From JAYVYM01 sp046593925 (lineage in GTDB: Bacteria > Actinomycetota > Actinomycetes > Mycobacteriales > SCTD01), in assembly GCA_046593925.1 (NCBI GenBank), contig JBKJQN010000060.1:1-46972 (forward strand): a stretch of DNA of 46,972 bases, in the 5' to 3' direction. Of the stretch, positions 43,331 to 46,972 are shown one piece after another (the stretch's first letter is position 1; each line of letters starts with the position of its first letter). Position numbers and translations under genes: made by a program. The notes under the pieces were generated by a model. The model was not told the DNA's origin, made no database searches, and saw only the letters and a program-made list of their open reading frames with translations.

Positions 43331-45973
43331 TCACAGGTCAGGGGTGCCGCCCGGGTGTAGCGCGACCTGGACAGTCTGGCCCGCCCGGACCTGCCGACGG
43401 GTACCGCCGATGACGATCACGATCGGGAGTGCGGCGCACGCCGCCAGGCTCACCCGGACACGGTGATGGTCGACGTCCAGGATCACCCGGTGCCCGCGGT
43501 AGGTCATGGGGAACGACAGCTGCCGGATTTGGTCGGGGAGCCGGGGGTTGAGCCACAGTGCGTCCTCACGGATCTCCAGGCCGGTGTAGCCGCGCTGCAC
43601 CAGGTCGACGGTGCCGGCCATCGCGGCCAGGTGAATGCCCTCCCGGGTGGTGCCGCCCTGGGTGTCGTCGACGTCAGCGCGCAGCGCGTCGGTGAGCCAC
43701 GGCCAGGACCGCTCCCGGTCCGCACGGGCCAGCACCCAGGCATGCACCACTCGACACAACGTGGAGCCGTGCGCGACCCGGGCGGTGTAGAACTCGACGG
43801 TGCGCTGCACCGCGTCGCCGGGCAGTGGATAGCCCAGCCGGCCCAGCAGCGCCCGGAGCTCCTCGGCCGACAGCAGGTGCAGCAGCATGAGCACGTCGGC
43901 CTGCTTGGCGAGCCGGTAGCGATTGGTGGTGTCGCCCTCGGCGGCCAGGATCAGGTCCAGCCGCCCGATGTTGCCGTACCGGGCGCGGTACCCGTCCCAG
44001 TCGAACTCGGCGAGCTGCTCGTAGCCCTCGAACTGGCTGATCACCCCGTCGGCGTGCAGCGGCACCCGCAGCCGCCGGCTGACGTGCTCCCACCGGTCCA
44101 TCTCGGCCGGTTCCAGCGCGAGCCGCCGGCAGAGCGCGTCGCCGTCGTGGCCAGCCAGGACCCGCTGCGTCTCCAGCGCCTTAGTGAGGACCCAGGCCGT
44201 CATGACGTTGGTGTAGGCGTTGTCGCGGAGCCCCGGCCGGTCCGCGCCGGGGTAGCCGTCGTGGTATTCGTCCGGGCCCATTACCCCAGCGATGCTGTAA
44301 CGGTCGGTCGCCGGGTCGTAGCTGGTCAGGCTGACCATGAAGCGCGCCACCTCGACGATCAGTTCGGCGCCGAACCCGGCGAGGAACTCGACGTCCGCAG
44401 TCGCCTGGTGGTACTGCCAGACGTTGTAGGCGACCGCCAGGCCGACGTGCCGCTGCAGCCGGGAGTTGTCCGGCATCCAGGTGCCGGAACGGATATTGAA
44501 CAGCTGGGCGGGGGTTTCCTCGCGGCCGTCGCTGCCGCTCTGCCACGGGAACATCGCCCCGGCATGACCGATCGCGTGGGCCGCCGCGCGGGCAGCGTCG
44601 AGCCGCCGGTAGCGGTACAGCAGCAGTGCCCGGGTCAGCTGCGGCATCCGCACGGTCAGCAGCGGCAGCACCAGCACCTCGTCCCAGAAGATGTGCCCGC
44701 GGTACCCCTCGCCGTGCAGGCCGCGGGCCGGGACGCCGGCGTCGGCATCGAGCAGGTGCGGAGAAAGGGTCTGCAGCACGTGGAACAGATGAAGGTTCAA
44801 CGCCGCACGGCTCCCGGAATCGCTGTCGATATCGAGGGCGAACCGGTCCCACAGGCTGTCCCATGCCCTCGAGTGCTCATCGAGCAGAGCCGCGACGTCC
44901 CCGGTTCGGGCGAGCTCGGCCAGCACGGCCAGGCGCGGCGAGCTGATCGCCCGGTCGTGGGAGCTGACGGTGGCCACGACCTTGTCCACGGCCAGCTCCT
45001 GCCCTGTGGTCACGGTGAGGTCGAGGTCCTGGATGACCCGGGCTGCGCCGGCCGTGACCGGGCGGCGCCGCGTCGCCGGCTGGCCGGGCAGTCGGGTCCG
45101 CGCGGCCTGCGCGATCCGGACGCTGGACTGGCTGGTGACGACCTCCAGCATCACCGTGTCCGGGTCGTGCGTGTCCGGGTCGGCCGGAGTCGCATGGACC
45201 GGCAGGAGGTGCCGGTTGGCGAGCAGGCGGTATTCCTCGACGTTGCCGTTGACGACGTCGCCGTCGAGCCCGGTCCGGACCGTCAGCTGACCGGACCAGT
45301 TCTCGGCGGTGAACACTGTGCGGAGGACGGCGAGGTGGCGACGGGCCATGGAGGTGAAGCGTTGCTGCCGGACAGCGGTGACCCGGCCGGCCGGGTCGGT
45401 GAACCGCAGCTGCCGGGTCAGCACGCCGTGGCGCAGGTCCAGCTCGGTGCGGTAGTTGAGCAGGCCGGCGGCCGACGGGCTGAACCAGTCGCCGCCCTCG
45501 ACCCGGAACTGCAGGACCAGCCAGTTCGGGATGTTCACCATGTGCTCGTCCTGGACGGGCCGGCCGCCTATGTCGCTGGTCAGCCGGTTGTAGCAGCCGG
45601 CGAGGTAGGTGCCCGGGTAGTGGATGCCGTCAGCGCTGGCCTCCGGGGCGGAGCCACGGGTGCCTTGGTAGCCGTTGGCGGTGGTGGTCAGGGCCTCCCG
45701 TCGCCCCTGCAACGCCGCCTCGAAGCCGTCGAACACCAGCCGCCAGGACTGCTCGACGCGGCCGCCTGCGTCCCGGTGGTCCGTCGGGCGTGTGGCGTGC
45801 CGGTGCCCGGCCGTCGACGCCGGTTCTGCGCCGACGCTCCGGGCGCCCGATGCAGCCACCGCAGCCCGAGAACGGCGATCGCCCGCTGGCGCGGCTGGCG
45901 TCGGAGGCGCTGTCACGCCGGCCGCTGGCGTGCCGGCCGGCGGTCGTGCCGGCCGGTCGGACCGGCGCGTCAT
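43331..45973 (-). CDS. Glycoside hydrolase family 65 phosphorylase (maltose/trehalose/kojibiose type)
   Basis: An 880-residue cytosolic enzyme of the family that cleaves alpha-glucosidic disaccharides with phosphate. After a Pro/Ala-rich N-terminal stretch of about 70 residues comes the GH65 N-terminal domain (from WRLVFDGFEA; LTTTANGYQGTRGS), the helical barrel (GHIFWDEVLVLPLLTVRMPQ), the catalytic acid Glu in GVMGPDEYH, the phosphate-binding loop HGSTLCRVVHA and REGIHLAAMAGTVDLVQRGY, then a beta C-domain. ATG 45973 is chosen because it overlaps the stop of the upstream gene (ATGA) and an earlier start would lie inside that gene. The donor sugar cannot be told from this. Confidence 0.9.
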   Translation of the reverse strand: MTRRSDRPARPPAGTPAAGVTAPPTPAAPAGDRRSRAAVAASGARSVGAEPASTAGHRHATRPTDHRDAGGRVEQSWRLVFDGFEAALQGRREALTTTANGYQGTRGSAPEASADGIHYPGTYLAGCYNRLTSDIGGRPVQDEHMVNIPNWLVLQFRVEGGDWFSPSAAGLLNYRTELDLRHGVLTRQLRFTDPAGRVTAVRQQRFTSMARRHLAVLRTVFTAENWSGQLTVRTGLDGDVVNGNVEEYRLLANRHLLPVHATPADPDTHDPDTVMLEVVTSQSSVRIAQAARTRLPGQPATRRRPVTAGAARVIQDLDLTVTTGQELAVDKVVATVSSHDRAISSPRLAVLAELARTGDVAALLDEHSRAWDSLWDRFALDIDSDSGSRAALNLHLFHVLQTLSPHLLDADAGVPARGLHGEGYRGHIFWDEVLVLPLLTVRMPQLTRALLLYRYRRLDAARAAAHAIGHAGAMFPWQSGSDGREETPAQLFNIRSGTWMPDNSRLQRHVGLAVAYNVWQYHQATADVEFLAGFGAELIVEVARFMVSLTSYDPATDRYSIAGVMGPDEYHDGYPGADRPGLRDNAYTNVMTAWVLTKALETQRVLAGHDGDALCRRLALEPAEMDRWEHVSRRLRVPLHADGVISQFEGYEQLAEFDWDGYRARYGNIGRLDLILAAEGDTTNRYRLAKQADVLMLLHLLSAEELRALLGRLGYPLPGDAVQRTVEFYTARVAHGSTLCRVVHAWVLARADRERSWPWLTDALRADVDDTQGGTTREGIHLAAMAGTVDLVQRGYTGLEIREDALWLNPRLPDQIRQLSFPMTYRGHRVILDVDHHRVRVSLAACAALPIVIVIGGTRRQVRAGQTVQVALHPGGTPDL

Positions 45974-46341
45974 GCGGGAGCCTGCTGGGTGACGCGGTCC
46001 GCGTCCCGCCGGGCCTGCGTCGGACCGCTGAAGTGCAGGTGGACCAGCAGGCTCAGGACGGCGGCGAAGAAGCCCCACACCGACAGGAACGTCTTGGCCG
46101 ATACCTGGTAGGCGATGACCGCCAGGACCAGCGCGAGGTCCCCGAGCACCCGGATGCAACGGTGGCTGGACATCATCCGGCTGCCGCAGGTCGGGATCAG
46201 GCAGAGCAGCAGCACCGCTGGGAGAAAGAAGTGCGGCGAGTCGTGGGCGATGTGCCGCTGCTGGACGCGGGCGGTCACCGGGAACCGGAGAATGAACAGC
46301 AGTACGTAGCGCCCGACGTCCAGCCCCGCTGGCAGGACCAC
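45970..46341 (-). CDS. DUF6629-like membrane protein, probably lacking its N-terminus
   Basis: Hydrophobic segments with the text FILRFPVTARVQQRHIAHDS, LIPTCGSRMMSSHRCIRVLG and WGFFAAVLSLLVHLHF resemble, from memory, the C-terminal half of DUF6629 proteins, which are about 210 residues with several helices. GTG 46341 is the nearest start to the conserved part. The frame runs up to 46506 but that portion does not look like protein, and no N-terminal half is found upstream, so the gene is probably truncated. The stop overlaps the GH65 start (ATGA). Confidence 0.55.
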   Translation of the reverse strand: MVLPAGLDVGRYVLLFILRFPVTARVQQRHIAHDSPHFFLPAVLLLCLIPTCGSRMMSSHRCIRVLGDLALVLAVIAYQVSAKTFLSVWGFFAAVLSLLVHLHFSGPTQARRDADRVTQQAPA

Positions 46342-46972
46342 GCCTAATGATGTGGCAACTGCCGCCCTCAGCGGCAACCCTTTCCGACAACGACGACCGC
46401 GTGTCGCCCGACTGGGCGGACCCGGTGATGTGACTGGCCACCAGCCCGTACGCGACGTACCGGAGAAAGCCTGTGACGCAGGACGGGCGGGCTGTGGCAC
46501 GGGCAACCTCAGGAAGGGCGGTTCCTGGCGTATCCGGCGGGAGGCGGTCGCTTCCGTAGCGCAGCGTGTGCGGCGTTCCGAACCCCAGGTCGGCTAACCA
46601 GCACTATCACCGTACGCCTACCAGCAACCTGGCCCAGCTCCCCCTTTTTGCCGGTACGTGTGATGCTCGCCCGAAGCTGGGTGGCGGCTTGCGGTCCCTC
46701 GGCGGGCAGCCGCTGCCGGACCTGCTTGGCAAGCAGCGCTGGCCGAGGTCCTGACCGGGCCGCGGACGGTCGCTGACGACGGCCGCGCCGCAGCAGCCGT
46801 AGCGCCGCGGCTTGGGTACCCCAGAAGAAGCCCCAGAACGGCGATCGACATTGACAGCAGCCCGGATTCTCGCGCACAGTGCGCGTGCTGGACGTCAGCC
46901 AGTCCGGGACAGCGGCGCCGCGTAAGTCGCGCCGCCAGGAGCTTGTTGCTCAACGCCGGACATCCCGTGACC
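46342..46972. other. Right end of the window, no supported gene
   Basis: Several short frames exist on both strands (for example minus 46618-46953), but none has a recognisable domain, a good start or consistent coding bias. It may contain decayed 5' parts of the DUF6629-like gene. Confidence 0.4.

Noticed and set aside
43463..46111. 882-codon plus-strand frame opposite the GH65 gene
   Set aside because: Low-complexity Val/Gln/Arg-rich translation without domains, fully antisense to a recognisable enzyme.

Overview
The window is high-GC DNA from an actinobacterium. Codons end mostly in G or C, GTG and TTG starts are common, genes are coupled by ATGA/GTGA overlaps, and the IS3 and IS1182 remnants and both CsoR-family repressors are of actinobacterial type. 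I cannot name the genus. Two kinds of DNA alternate: a well-preserved lipid-thiazole assembly line, and scarred accessory DNA rich in copper-handling genes, broken transposases and truncated genes.

Left part (1-9148). A coupled set encodes a membrane-anchored secreted protein, a b6-type cytochrome b, a small membrane protein, a CsoR-family metal sensor and a His-tailed membrane protein. Then comes debris: an IS3 element that is truncated and interrupted by a 45-bp hairpin insert, an IS1182 transposase pseudogene, a GGDEF-EAL gene rearranged by a small inversion, and a frameshifted gene of unknown function. An intact cupredoxin lipoprotein gene follows. The next 1.6 kb holds only weak or decayed minus-strand reading frames and a candidate operator.

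Central part (9149-33040). Four coupled genes encode a fatty acyl-AMP ligase fused to an ACP; a Cy-A-Ox-PCP NRPS module with a cysteine-like code; a fully reducing PKS module (KS-AT-DH-ER-KR-ACP); and a terminal PKS module (KS-AT-KR-ACP-ST-TE). The sulfotransferase and thioesterase of the last module are of the CurM/olefin-synthase type that makes terminal alkenes. A fifth gene, resembling a cyanobacterial family I remember as DUF6208, follows. On the other strand an ABC-2 exporter and an Sfp-type phosphopantetheinyl transferase form an operon that converges on the cluster. Read in order, the line should activate a fatty acid, build a 2-alkyl-thiazole from cysteine, add a saturated C2 or C3 unit, add a malonyl unit as a beta-hydroxy acid, then sulfate it and release it with loss of CO2 and sulfate. 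The inferred product is a 2-alkyl-4-(but-3-enyl or 2-methylbut-3-enyl)thiazole. In effect it is an olefin-synthase pathway with a thiazole NRPS and an extra PKS module inserted. This is the most interesting system in the window.

Right part (33041-46972). A copper region holds a decayed secreted-protein gene cut by a TniB-like ATPase fragment, a Sco1 lipoprotein, a frameshifted beta-propeller lipoprotein, a divergent CsoR with a G/C-tract operator, and remnants of a gene downstream of csoR and of lgt separated by a 42-bp tandem repeat. An EamA transporter, an unusual P1B-type ATPase (CPD motif, no CxxC) and a His-rich small membrane protein follow. Beyond these lie an oleate hydratase, and a GH65 phosphorylase coupled to a probably truncated DUF6629-like membrane protein. 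I saw no tRNA, rRNA or CRISPR array.
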